34,087 bases of DNA from contig JANRFH010000009.1 in assembly GCA_030725745.1 (NCBI GenBank), positions 7,501-41,587 of the forward strand, read 5' to 3'. Positions 25,545 through 33,299 of this stretch are shown here, piece by piece; the stretch's first letter is position 1, and each line of letters begins with the position of its first letter. This stretch comes from Akkermansiaceae bacterium. GTDB lineage: Bacteria; Verrucomicrobiota; Verrucomicrobiia; Verrucomicrobiales; Akkermansiaceae. The notes beneath the pieces are model-generated. The model saw nothing but the letters and a program-made list of their open reading frames with translations. It did no database searches and was not told the DNA's origin. The translations under genes and the position numbers were made by a program.

Positions 25545-25586
25545 GTGGCGGCGGATTGCATCCGCCATGCCAAACAGCATTCCCAA

Positions 25587-25622
25587 GCCCCGCCCCGGTT
25601 CGTCCGGTGCGGGGTTTTTCTT
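25587..25622 (+). terminator. Intrinsic terminator after fusA
   Basis: CCCCGCCCCGG (25588-25598) pairs with CCGGTGCGGGG (25604-25614) with one mismatch around TTCGT, followed by TTTTTCTTTT. Just before it, at 25547-25566, GGCGGATTGCATCCGCC forms another small palindrome. Confidence 0.88.
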
Positions 25623-25677
25623 TTGGTAAAATGCATGAAAACGTGAATCTCGCATGTATCCTATACCTCTCAGCATC

Positions 25678-26070
25678 ATGAAATTCCGATTCATCCACAT
25701 CCTCGCGGCAGCCATCCCTTTCCTCGCCCTCTCCTGCAATTCCGAACGCGGAGAGCCCCGCGAAGACCAGCTCGAGAAAACCGCAGCGACCCTTGAAGCC
25801 AAGGCCGAAAAAATTCTCGATCAAACCAAGGAAAGCGCCGCCCTCAAGGAAGATCAGGCATCCAAAATCCGTGAGGAGAAAGGTGACTCAAAGATCGCCG
25901 AAACCCTTGAAAAGGATGCCGAAGTCACCCTCGAAGTCGGGAAACTGCGCGCCGATCAGCTTGAAAAGCAGGCGGAAGTGATTCGCCAGCAGAAAGAGGA
26001 AGCAAAGCAAGTCGATGCCGAACTCAAGGAGCCAGCGGAAAAGGAAACTGATGACAAGAAGGAAGAATAA
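25678..26070 (+). CDS. Small coiled-coil lipoprotein
   Basis: The 130-residue protein has a signal sequence (KFRFIHILAAAIPFLAL) with lipobox LALSC (Cys20). The mature part is almost entirely charged helix, Glu, Lys, Ala and Gln rich (EKTAATLEAKAEKILDQTKE, GKLRADQLEKQAEVIRQQKE), with a spacing that suggests a long coiled coil, ending in an acidic tail. No family is recognised. It could act as a periplasmic spacer or tether in the manner of Lpp, but that is a guess from composition. The ATG at 25678 is used because it starts the signal; an upstream in-frame ATG at 25654 would add eight residues. It has its own space between the fusA terminator and the next operon. Confidence 0.78.
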   Translation: MKFRFIHILAAAIPFLALSCNSERGEPREDQLEKTAATLEAKAEKILDQTKESAALKEDQASKIREEKGDSKIAETLEKDAEVTLEVGKLRADQLEKQAEVIRQQKEEAKQVDAELKEPAEKETDDKKEE

Positions 26071-26149
26071 TCCGCTTTTCCTAGCATAGCTGCACGCCAA
26101 ACGTATACCGGTGCCTTGACTCCGGATTTTCCACAGCCACGATTACCTC

Positions 26150-27154
26150 ATGTCGAAAAGCCTGTCCCTGAAACCCCAAATCGCCCTCGGCGTTGTTCCC
26201 ACACACGTAAAATTCGTTGGCGGCCTCGTGCCCGGCGAAGATGGCAAGTTTCCCCGCGAAGCTGACGGTCGCCTCATCTCCGTAGCGGAAATGGATCGAA
26301 TTTGCCAGCTGTCTCCGGTCAAACCCACTTGCACACAGATTTCCGTCTTTCCCGGTGCGGATGAAGCGGAAACCAGCGAGATGATCGTCGGCCTACAAGA
26401 ACTAGGCCTAGACGTTCACCTCATCATGATGGTCGGTGGCGCAAATCCCATGGATCCCAACGACGAAGACGCCGTCGTCTCACAGCTCATGAGCTCACTC
26501 AAAGCCGCCCTCAAACACAAGGTCGCCTCCGTTTCTTCAACCTCCATCGAGGAATGGATGAACGGCCCGGAAGATGTCGATTTCGATGCCGCCGTCGCCC
26601 AGAACGTGAAAATGCATATCCGCGCCGCGAAAGAATCCGGACTCCTCGATTCGGAAATTTCCGCATGGCACATCGAGTTCCTCCGCCCCGGTGAGTTCAA
26701 AACCTTCACCAATCTCGACAAGGCATGGTCTCTCGTCAAAGCAGCGAACAAAGAACTCGGCCGCAATTTCTTCAAACTCCTCGTCGATGCCGCGCACATG
26801 GGAGACTCCGGCCTCTCCATCCCGGAAAACCAAAAACTCATCGCCGAAATCGCCGCCGCCGATCACCTAGGCATCTTCCACGCATCCGCAAAAACCACTC
26901 GCGGCTGCCTCAGCACCGACGATGGCTGGATCGGAGCCATGCTCCGCGCCGCCGCAGAAACTGGGAAACTCGAAACCGTATTCGTCGAACTCTTCCACCA
27001 TGAAGACATCGCCCTCGAAGCCCTCCGCAACCTAGAGCCCGGCCACGGTGTCGATACCATGGACGGCCGCACCTATACCGAGGCAGTCGTCGATGGCCTC
27101 ACTGATGTCGCTCGCCGACTGAACAATCTCCAAGCCCGCGGCATTCTTAAATAA
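26150..27154 (+). CDS. TIM-barrel protein, xylose-isomerase-like (sugar phosphate isomerase/epimerase fold)
   Basis: The 334-residue cytoplasmic protein has the repeating strand-helix look of a TIM barrel. Candidate metal or active-site residues sit at strand ends: AWHIEFLRPGEF, KLLVDAAHMGDSG, GIFHASAKTTRG and VFVELFHHEDIAL. This resembles the AP-endonuclease-2/xylose-isomerase-like superfamily, which isomerises or epimerises sugars and polyols. The N-terminus MSKSLSLKPQIALGVVPTHV lacks a signal peptide. The match is weak and the substrate unknown. It opens a tight five-gene run; its TAA directly abuts the ATG of the YdjY gene, so translation is probably coupled. Confidence 0.6.
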   Translation: MSKSLSLKPQIALGVVPTHVKFVGGLVPGEDGKFPREADGRLISVAEMDRICQLSPVKPTCTQISVFPGADEAETSEMIVGLQELGLDVHLIMMVGGANPMDPNDEDAVVSQLMSSLKAALKHKVASVSSTSIEEWMNGPEDVDFDAAVAQNVKMHIRAAKESGLLDSEISAWHIEFLRPGEFKTFTNLDKAWSLVKAANKELGRNFFKLLVDAAHMGDSGLSIPENQKLIAEIAAADHLGIFHASAKTTRGCLSTDDGWIGAMLRAAAETGKLETVFVELFHHEDIALEALRNLEPGHGVDTMDGRTYTEAVVDGLTDVARRLNNLQARGILK

Positions 27155-27859
27155 ATGAAACCCCTCGCCATACTCTTGTCCCTCACCCTCTTCTCCGTGG
27201 GTGAAACGGAAGAACCGTCGGCACCCGAAAAGCCCACCGTCGAGCAAATCGACGCCACCCGCTATCGCATCGGCGAGGTCGTCATCGACAAGAAAACCCG
27301 CGAGATACGTTTCCCGGCCGTCATCAACCTCCGCGATGGCCTGCTCGAATACCTCCTCGTCCACACCAACGGCAAAGTCCACGAATCCCTCTTCGCCACC
27401 GACGTTTCACCCACCCACCTGAACGTCGCCTTCAAGCTCCTCCGTTACGAAGCCTCGAGAGAACTCTACCGCATCCCCAAGGAACCCGGCGTCCTTTCCC
27501 CCGATTTCTACGAAGAACCAGAGAAAATCAAAGCCGCCTCCCGCATCTCCATCAGCGCGGAATTCGAAAAGGACGGCGAAACAAAAACCATCCCAGTCCA
27601 CGAATGGATCCGCCACGAAACCACGGCGAAATCCATGCTCCCCACCCCATGGATCTACGGCGGCGGGGAAATCTACGATAACCAATTCGTCCCCGAACAA
27701 ACCGGCGACATCGCCGCCATCTACATCACCAACGGCTCCCTCATCAACTACCCCGGCGAAGACAATTTCAACGACGACGTCTGGACTTCTCTCACGGAAC
27801 GCATTCCCGAAGAAGGGACAAAAGTCACCCTCGTCTTCGCTCCATATAAAGAACCATGA
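27155..27859 (+). CDS. Secreted YdjY-domain protein
   Basis: The 234-residue protein has a short signal sequence (MKPLAILLSLTLFSVG) and a YdjY-type body: YRIGEVVIDKKTREIRFPAV, LLEYLLVHTNGKVHESLFAT, DVSPTHLNVAFKLL, PVHEWIRHETTAKSM and WIYGGGEIYDNQFVPEQTGD. E. coli YdjY is an uncharacterised periplasmic protein, and such domains are frequent in secreted PVC proteins. It starts at the base after the stop of the TIM-barrel gene and ends in a 4-nt ATGA overlap with the next gene, so it sits in the middle of a cotranslated set. Confidence 0.8.
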   Translation: MKPLAILLSLTLFSVGETEEPSAPEKPTVEQIDATRYRIGEVVIDKKTREIRFPAVINLRDGLLEYLLVHTNGKVHESLFATDVSPTHLNVAFKLLRYEASRELYRIPKEPGVLSPDFYEEPEKIKAASRISISAEFEKDGETKTIPVHEWIRHETTAKSMLPTPWIYGGGEIYDNQFVPEQTGDIAAIYITNGSLINYPGEDNFNDDVWTSLTERIPEEGTKVTLVFAPYKEP

Positions 27860-28995
27860 AAACCATCATCCCCGCCCTCCTCTCCCTCGCGCTTATTTTG
27901 CCGACCCAAGCAAAAGAAGAATACACCTCCATCAAGGAGGAAATCCGCCAAGCCATCGCACGAGGAAATGCTTGGCTGGTGAGCCAGCAGAAGGAAGACG
28001 GCCACTGGGACGATGACGGCCTCCCCGCCTTCACCGGCCTCGCCCTCACCGCTATCGCTCGTGATCCAAACCTTGATCCCGCCGCTGAAACACCGGAGCA
28101 CATGCAGAAAGGCTACGAATGGCTCACCGCCCAGCAGAAGGAAGACGGCGGCATCTACAATCGTGGCCTCTCCGTTTACAACACCGCCACCTCGCTCACC
28201 GCCCTCGCCAGCGCCCCGAAAGGCAGCTTCGACGTCGCCATCGTCAACGCACGCCGCCACCTCATCGAGAACCAATGGGACATCGGCGAACCCGGTGAAA
28301 ACGACAACAAAAACGACGGCGGTATCGGCTACGGATCCAGTAACGACCACACCGACATGTCGAACACCTACCTAGCCCTCGAAGCTCTCTCCCTCTCCGA
28401 CAATGTCATCGAGGACGGCCAGTTCGGCGACCAGCCGGATCTCGATTGGGACGCCGCCCTGACTTTCCTCTCCCGCAGCCAAAACCTCACCGAAACCAAT
28501 GACCAAGACTGGGCATCCGATGACCCAAACAACAAAGGCGGCTTCATCTACACCCCTGGCGACTCAAAAGCCGGCACCGAAGAAACCGCCGACGGCAAAG
28601 TCGCCCTCCGCTCCTACGGCTCCATCTCCTACGCCGGCCTGCTCTCCCTCGTTTACGCAAAACTCTCGCCAGACGATCCACGCGTCGTCGCAGTGAAGGA
28701 ATGGCTCGGGAAAAACTACACCATGGAGGAAAATCCCAACATGGGCGCAGAAGGTCTCTACTACTACTACCAGGCGATGGCGAAAGCCCTCAACGCATCA
28801 GGCATCGACAAACTTCCTCTTGAAGACGGCACCACAGCCGACTGGCGCAAAGACCTCGGCGGCAAGCTCCTCTCCATCCAGCGCAGTGATGGCTCATGGG
28901 TGAATGACAACGGCCGCTGGATGGAATCAAACCCCGTCCTAGTCACCGCCTACAGCGTCATGGCGCTTGAGGAAATCTACCACTCCATCCCCTGA
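27856..28995 (+). CDS. Secreted prenyltransferase/squalene-oxidase-repeat protein
   Basis: The 379-residue protein has a signal peptide to about residue 19. Its body is an alpha/alpha-barrel of squalene-cyclase-type repeats: WLVSQQKEDGHWDDDG, YEWLTAQQKEDGGIYN, DGGIGYGSSNDHTDMSNTY, LTFLSRSQNL, NKGGFIYTPG, YGSISYAGLLSLVYAK and LLSIQRSDGSWVNDN. These are QW-like motifs, but no DxDD catalytic motif of true triterpene cyclases is visible. Export also argues against a cyclase acting on squalene. It may instead be a binding or polysaccharide-related barrel, but the activity is unknown. It overlaps the YdjY gene by ATGA and is followed by the SHD1 hydrolase at 13 nt. Confidence 0.78.
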   Translation: MKTIIPALLSLALILPTQAKEEYTSIKEEIRQAIARGNAWLVSQQKEDGHWDDDGLPAFTGLALTAIARDPNLDPAAETPEHMQKGYEWLTAQQKEDGGIYNRGLSVYNTATSLTALASAPKGSFDVAIVNARRHLIENQWDIGEPGENDNKNDGGIGYGSSNDHTDMSNTYLALEALSLSDNVIEDGQFGDQPDLDWDAALTFLSRSQNLTETNDQDWASDDPNNKGGFIYTPGDSKAGTEETADGKVALRSYGSISYAGLLSLVYAKLSPDDPRVVAVKEWLGKNYTMEENPNMGAEGLYYYYQAMAKALNASGIDKLPLEDGTTADWRKDLGGKLLSIQRSDGSWVNDNGRWMESNPVLVTAYSVMALEEIYHSIP

Positions 28996-29008
28996 TCCAC
29001 ATCGATTG

Positions 29009-29932
29009 ATGAAATATCTATTGTCTCTGTTTACAGCGTGTTGCCTCGTCAGCATCGCCAAAGCGAACGACCAGATGCGCCAGTGGACTTTCGAGTCCGG
29101 GGGAAATCAAACGGCGGAGATCATCGCATTTGACGAAAACACCCGGATCGTGACTCTTCGCACGGAGGAACAGGAGACTCTCAAACTCGAAGAAGCCGAA
29201 TTTTCCGTCCTCGACCGCGCTTGGATACTCCAGTGGATTGAACAGGACGAGGAAGCACGTGCCATGCTTGCTCGCGTCGGCGGTACGGTTACGCGCGAAA
29301 CAACCACCGGAGAATTCAACGTCAACTACTACGTTTACCATCCGGCGCCCGAGAAGATTCAGGAGGGAACCTTGCCACCGATGATGATGCTTTTTCATCC
29401 GGGAGGCAACGGAGGGAGGGCCATCTATCGCTATGTTGAGGCCGCCGCCGCCACCGGCTTCACCCTCGTATCCTTCGAATATTTCAGAAATACACAGGAT
29501 CATGAATCCGATCTGAGTGATGAAATGCGAAAGTCCTTCCCCGCCATCCTCCCTCAAATCGAAGCAAGCGTGCCGCACGACCCATCACGTATTTTCATGG
29601 GTGGCACCTCCGGCGGCGCGATGCGCGCCTACAAAAGCACCCTGCTAGCTGAACGCCCCTGGGCAGGTATCTTCGCTGGCGGTGGATGGCTCGGCTCCAG
29701 CGATTATTACCGCCAAGACTATCCCCCAATGCTCGTCGCCATGGTTAACGGGGACAAGGACAGGGGAGCGAACCAATACATCGATCGTGATACGCAACAC
29801 CTCCAGTCCAGAGGCGGTATCGTAAGTGTTCACGCATTCGAGGGAGGCCACCAGATGCCGCCCCCTTCCGTGATATCTAAGGCATTCCGCTGGCTTTTGG
29901 AGACTAAGCTCCCGGATCAACCCGCACCTTAG
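29009..29932 (+). CDS. Secreted SHD1-domain alpha/beta hydrolase
   Basis: The 307-residue protein has a signal peptide to about residue 19 (AKA-ND). Residues 22-80 (RQWTFESGGNQTAEIIAFD, IVTLRTEEQETLKLEEAEFS, LDRAWILQWI) look like an SHD1 domain, common in secreted PVC proteins. The rest is an alpha/beta hydrolase: MMMLFHPGGNGGRA, nucleophile elbow GGTSGG (Ser201), a candidate Asp in VNGDKDRG (249 or 251) and His281 in EGGHQM. The fold resembles feruloyl esterase or PHB depolymerase-like enzymes, but the substrate is unknown. ATG at 29009 starts the signal; an upstream in-frame start overlaps the preceding gene. Spacing of 12-13 nt on each side fits one operon. Confidence 0.8.
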   Translation: MKYLLSLFTACCLVSIAKANDQMRQWTFESGGNQTAEIIAFDENTRIVTLRTEEQETLKLEEAEFSVLDRAWILQWIEQDEEARAMLARVGGTVTRETTTGEFNVNYYVYHPAPEKIQEGTLPPMMMLFHPGGNGGRAIYRYVEAAAATGFTLVSFEYFRNTQDHESDLSDEMRKSFPAILPQIEASVPHDPSRIFMGGTSGGAMRAYKSTLLAERPWAGIFAGGGWLGSSDYYRQDYPPMLVAMVNGDKDRGANQYIDRDTQHLQSRGGIVSVHAFEGGHQMPPPSVISKAFRWLLETKLPDQPAP

Positions 29933-29944
29933 GGTTTGCAGAAG

Positions 29945-31180
29945 ATGCCATCTGAGTTCGCGAAAAAAATCGCCGTCATCGGTGGCGGCGCAGCAGGATT
30001 TTTCGCCGCCATCACCGCCGCAGAAGCCGATCCCAAAGCGGAAGTCACCGTTTATGAAAAGGGCAACAGCTTCCTCACCAAAGTGAAAATCTCCGGTGGC
30101 GGACGCTGCAATGTCACCCACTCCTGCTTCGATCCCGCGATCCTCGCTAAGCACTACCCGCGTGGCTCCCGCGAGCTGCGCGGAGCCTTCCACCGCTTCC
30201 AGCCACACGACACCATAGCTTGGTTCGCCCAGCGCGGCGTCACCCTCAAGACCGAGCCGGATGGCCGGATGTTTCCCGATACCGATAGCTCCCAGACCAT
30301 CATCGACTGCTTCATGAAAGCCGCCAGCGATGCCGGAGTCACCCTCCGCACCGGCATGGCCGTGAAGGAAATCACCCGTTCGGAAAACACCTTCCAACTC
30401 ACCTTCGGCGACGCTTCACAAACCACCGCCGACAAGCTCTGCATCACCTCCGGCTCGCTCAAAGCCTCCCCCCTCACCACCGCCATCGAAGCCCTCGGCC
30501 ACACCGTCGAGCCCCTCGCCCCATCCCTATTCTCCTTCAACGTCACCGACCCGCGCACCGAAGGACTCGCCGGCCTCTCCGTCCAGACCGCCTCCGTCCG
30601 CGCCCTTCCGAAAAGCCAGCCCCAGCACGGCCCCATCCTCATCACCCACCGCGGCTTCAGCGGCCCCGCCATCCTCCGACTCTCCGCATGGGAGGCACGC
30701 ACCCTTCAGACACAAGACTACCGTTTCGAAATCTCTATCAACTGGCTCGGCACCACCCGTCCCGAGCAACTCCGCGCCACCCTCGCCACCCTCCGCGCCG
30801 ATTCCGGGAAAGCCCTCGTCAAAAACCGCATCCCCGGCGACATCCCCCGCCGCCTCTGGGAGCGCCTCGTCGAAGTCTCCGGCATTGGCTCGGAAACCCA
30901 ATGGTCACAACTCACCAAAGACAAGGAAACTGCCCTCATCCGCGAGCTCACCGAAGGCACCTACAAGGTCACCGGGAAAACCACCAACAAAGACGAATTC
31001 GTCACCTGCGGCGGCGTCCGCCTCAAGGAAATCGACTTCCGCACCATGGAAAGCCGCCTCGTCCCCGGCCTCCACTTCGCCGGCGAATGCCTAGACATCG
31101 ACGGCATCACCGGCGGCTTCAACTTCCAAGCCGCATGGACAGGTGGTCACATCGCCGGGCTGGCATTGGTCGAACCATAG
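29945..31180 (+). CDS. BaiN/HI0933-family FAD-dependent oxidoreductase
   Basis: The 411-residue flavoprotein carries the FAD-binding IAVIGGGAAGFFAAI (GGGAAG at 13-18), the family mark SGGGRCNVTHSC (50-61), FHRFQPHDTIAWFAQRGV and GRMFPDTDSSQTI. Near the C-terminus are THRGFSGPAILRLS, TCGGVRLKEIDFRTMES and FAGECLDIDGITGGFNFQAAW. BaiN is implicated in reducing bile-acid intermediates in gut clostridia; most homologues (YhiN, HI0933) have no known substrate. ATG at 29945 gives a normal start; a TTG three codons earlier is possible. It closes the five-gene run but has no signal peptide, unlike its three exported neighbours. Confidence 0.88.
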   Translation: MPSEFAKKIAVIGGGAAGFFAAITAAEADPKAEVTVYEKGNSFLTKVKISGGGRCNVTHSCFDPAILAKHYPRGSRELRGAFHRFQPHDTIAWFAQRGVTLKTEPDGRMFPDTDSSQTIIDCFMKAASDAGVTLRTGMAVKEITRSENTFQLTFGDASQTTADKLCITSGSLKASPLTTAIEALGHTVEPLAPSLFSFNVTDPRTEGLAGLSVQTASVRALPKSQPQHGPILITHRGFSGPAILRLSAWEARTLQTQDYRFEISINWLGTTRPEQLRATLATLRADSGKALVKNRIPGDIPRRLWERLVEVSGIGSETQWSQLTKDKETALIRELTEGTYKVTGKTTNKDEFVTCGGVRLKEIDFRTMESRLVPGLHFAGECLDIDGITGGFNFQAAWTGGHIAGLALVEP

Positions 31181-31230
31181 CGCCGCAGGCTCTGGACTGC
31201 TGGGATCTTTCCCAGCTCTCACGCCGCGCT
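31179..31230. repeat. Imperfect palindrome overlapping the flavoprotein stop
   Basis: AGCGCCGC (31179-31186) faces GCCGCGCT (31223-31230) with one mismatch, and inside it GCTGGGA (31199-31205) pairs perfectly with TCCCAGC (31210-31216) around TCTT. It begins within the TAG of the preceding gene. It may serve as a terminator without a T-run. Its outer GCCGCGCTCCA resembles the ATGGAGCGCGGC repeat arms. Confidence 0.5.
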
Positions 31231-31251
31231 CCACTTCCCCGATAGAATTTG

Positions 31252-31322
31252 AATTAGGAAAGCAGGAAGTCAGGAAGGGATGATCCTCCACACTCTTTTC
31301 CTGATTTCCTGCCTTCCTCATT
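31252..31322. repeat. Palindromic repeat, GAGGAAGGCAGG family, copy 2
   Basis: Left arm 31252-31280 and right arm 31294-31322, 29 nt each, are imperfect inverted copies around a 13-nt loop. The right arm differs from that of copy 1 (20794-20822) at one position; the left arm has drifted more. The right arm overlaps the end of the zinc-ribbon/KptA-like gene: its TGA stop (31318-31320) is the TGA of the repeat's terminal AATGAG. Confidence 0.85.
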
Positions 31323-31865
31323 CAATAAATCTTCGGTCAACATGCCTCACCAGATTCTTGAATCCCCCGATCTCAAGGAACCCACCTTCCTCTTCAATCA
31401 GAAACGCGTCCAGATCCTCCCTCTCCACCCAGCCGTCCCGGTCGCGTTTCAACCCAATAACTCCCGGATCATCACGAAGAATTAGAGTGAGAAACGTCCG
31501 CCGTTTCTGCCGGATCGTAAATATAGGATCAGGAATCGTTCTCGAAGGTATTTTTACCTGCTCCCGAACCGGTGGCTCCTCCCATTTCTTAAGACCGCAG
31601 TGGCGACATTCCTTAGCCCAGGGATTATAGGGAAAAATATGGAAAATTTTGTAAAAGAAGACGCTTTTGCAGCGTGGGCAACTCCAAAATTGCGAGTATC
31701 CACCCATCAAAACCATCACCACCCAAAACGGGAAGAACCAGACAAAAAATTTGGTGCTATCTCGCCAATAATAATTGAGGCGAAGAAAAATGGCAAAATC
31801 ACCCACCGCAGCCTTTGCCACCGCCGATACCCATCCCACGCCGAAATTTTCTTATTCGCGCCCAT
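31318..31865 (-). pseudogene. Membrane zinc-ribbon protein with KptA/Tpt1 N-lobe-like tail, probably frameshifted
   Basis: ATG at 31863-31865, 16 nt after the holA stop, opens MGANKKISAWDGYRRW with a membrane helix WVILPFFFASIIIGEIAP. This frame stops at 31716. At the T6 run (31744-31749) one extra T would join it to the other frame, FFVWFFPFWVVMVLMGGYSQF, giving a second helix, and the length (548 nt) is one short of a multiple of three. A zinc ribbon follows (SCPRC, then ECRHCGLKKW). The tail QKRRTFLTLILRDDPGVIGL, KRDRDGWVEREDLDAFL and FKNLVRHVDRRFIE resembles the N-lobe of RNA 2'-phosphotransferase KptA, but with LRD in place of the catalytic LRH and without the ADP-ribose-handling half. 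The stop codon comes from a repeat. If there is no frameshift, a GTG at 31839 would start a 173-residue product. Confidence 0.55.
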
Positions 31866-31881
31866 CAGCGTCCATTCGCGG

Positions 31882-33042
31882 TTACCTCTTCCCCACCCTA
31901 GCCGCCGCAATCTCCGCAATCAGCCGGTGCAGCACCAGCCGATGGTCCAGCCCCGTCGTCACCAGCGCCTGATCCGCTTTCTGCGTCTGCTCCATCACAT
32001 GCTGAAGCCCGGCCAAATCAAAATTCCGCGCATTCTGCACTGCTAAGAAAATTGGAAAAACATTCACGCCCGATCCATCCTTCTTCTGCGGCAACCAAGC
32101 ACGATCCGCCGCAGGCAGCTTGTTAAGCGCACCCGCGAAAGCCCCGTAATTCCCCGCCGGAGCTTTGAATTTGTCCAGAATCAACCGCGCCATGTAGAGA
32201 TTCCGCACCGTATTGATGATCGACGCCCGCATGATCCCGATCGCCGATTCCTCCGCCTCCAGCTGCTCGTCCACGAGCTGAATCGCCCGCGCCACATTCC
32301 CCATCTGGATCGCTTTTCCCGTCTCAAAAACCACCGCCGCCCGACTCAGCGGAACCAGCGCCCGCACATCCTCTTCCGTTACCGTCCGGCGCTCCGTTCC
32401 GAGATAGAGATCCAGCTTCTCCAGCTCGTTGGCGATCTGCTTCGATTGCTCCCCGGCCAGCATCACGAAAAGCTCCATCGCATCGTGCTCGAAGCCCAAG
32501 CCCAACTCTTTCGCGCGCCCCTCCACCACATGCGCCACCTGATCCTGCCAGCCGTCTCTGCTTACATCGATCTTGTCGTGGCTGCTCACGCTCGCATTCG
32601 CGGTGAGGAATTTCCAAAACGCCCGCCGCTTGTCCACCTTGTCGGCGGATAGCAGAAACTTGATCCCATCCGGCAGGCCTTTTTCCAAAGTCCCGCGCAG
32701 CAACTCCACCCCCGCCTCCGTCCGCTGCGCCCGCCCGGTCACATCGTCGCCGAGGAAATTCACGTTGCGCAGCCACACCACCTTGTCCCCGCCGAACATT
32801 GGCATCGTCATCAGCGACTGCACCGCACTTGAGCAAAGCTGATACGCGCTCTCGGAGTTATCCGCATTGCCGTCGATGGTCTCGTGCGTGAAACCATCGT
32901 CATTCCCGCCCGTCAGCTCATTGTAAAGCGTCAGCGCCTCCTCACGCACCAGCCCATCATCACTGCCCACGACAACATGGACGTTCGTGTTTCCTGATAA
33001 AACCTTCTTCTTCGCAGCCACGTCGGAGCATGAAAATTCCAA
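31882..33042 (-). CDS. holA: DNA polymerase III subunit delta
   Basis: The 386-residue clamp-loader subunit opens the sliding clamp during replication. The family pattern is visible in order: NVHVVVGSDDGLVREEAL, MPMFGGDKVVWLRNVNFL, LLSADKVDKRRAFWKFL, FVMLAGEQSKQIANELEKLDLYL, VTEEDVRALVP, RAIQLVDEQL and GIMRASIINTVRNLYMARL. The delta subunit has the AAA+ fold but no Walker A, as here. Length is slightly above the usual 330-350. The N-terminus MEFSCSDVAAKKKVL may be a few residues too long. The zinc-ribbon gene follows closely on the same strand. Confidence 0.88.
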   Translation of the reverse strand: MEFSCSDVAAKKKVLSGNTNVHVVVGSDDGLVREEALTLYNELTGGNDDGFTHETIDGNADNSESAYQLCSSAVQSLMTMPMFGGDKVVWLRNVNFLGDDVTGRAQRTEAGVELLRGTLEKGLPDGIKFLLSADKVDKRRAFWKFLTANASVSSHDKIDVSRDGWQDQVAHVVEGRAKELGLGFEHDAMELFVMLAGEQSKQIANELEKLDLYLGTERRTVTEEDVRALVPLSRAAVVFETGKAIQMGNVARAIQLVDEQLEAEESAIGIMRASIINTVRNLYMARLILDKFKAPAGNYGAFAGALNKLPAADRAWLPQKKDGSGVNVFPIFLAVQNARNFDLAGLQHVMEQTQKADQALVTTGLDHRLVLHRLIAEIAAARVGKR

Positions 33043-33079
33043 CCCGAAACTTCAAACCATTATTCCAGAACAAGCCAAT

Positions 33080-33103
33080 ATGGAGCGCGGCTTTGCAAGT
33101 TGC
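33080..33103. repeat. ATGGAGCGCGGC-family repeat, single arm
   Basis: Twenty-three of 24 positions match the arms at 17449-17472 (the last block is TTGC instead of CCGC). No opposite arm follows, so this is a half copy. It lies upstream of holA in a gap without genes. Confidence 0.75.
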
Positions 33104-33150
33104 TGTCTATACTGCCGAGCATAAGGATTCGTGGGATTAGAAACGGGAAC

Positions 33151-33218
33151 GGAGCGCTGCCTTTAGGCGGCGAGTCTTGAATCAAGTGGTTTTACACGCC
33201 AGCTAAAGCAAGCGCTCC
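33151..33218. repeat. Imperfect palindrome between holA and the HAD gene
   Basis: GGAGCGCT (33151-33158) pairs with AGCGCTCC (33211-33218). Further in, CTTTAG (33161-33166) pairs with CTAAAG (33203-33208), and GGCG with CGCC. The remainder of the 257-nt gap (33043-33299) holds the half repeat at 33080 and no gene. Confidence 0.65.
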
Positions 33219-33299
33219 ACTAGACGGAAATCCCAAATCTTAATGCGCTTCAGTCTAACGCGCCGCCCATGGAACAGACCCCGCACAAAAAAACCGCCT

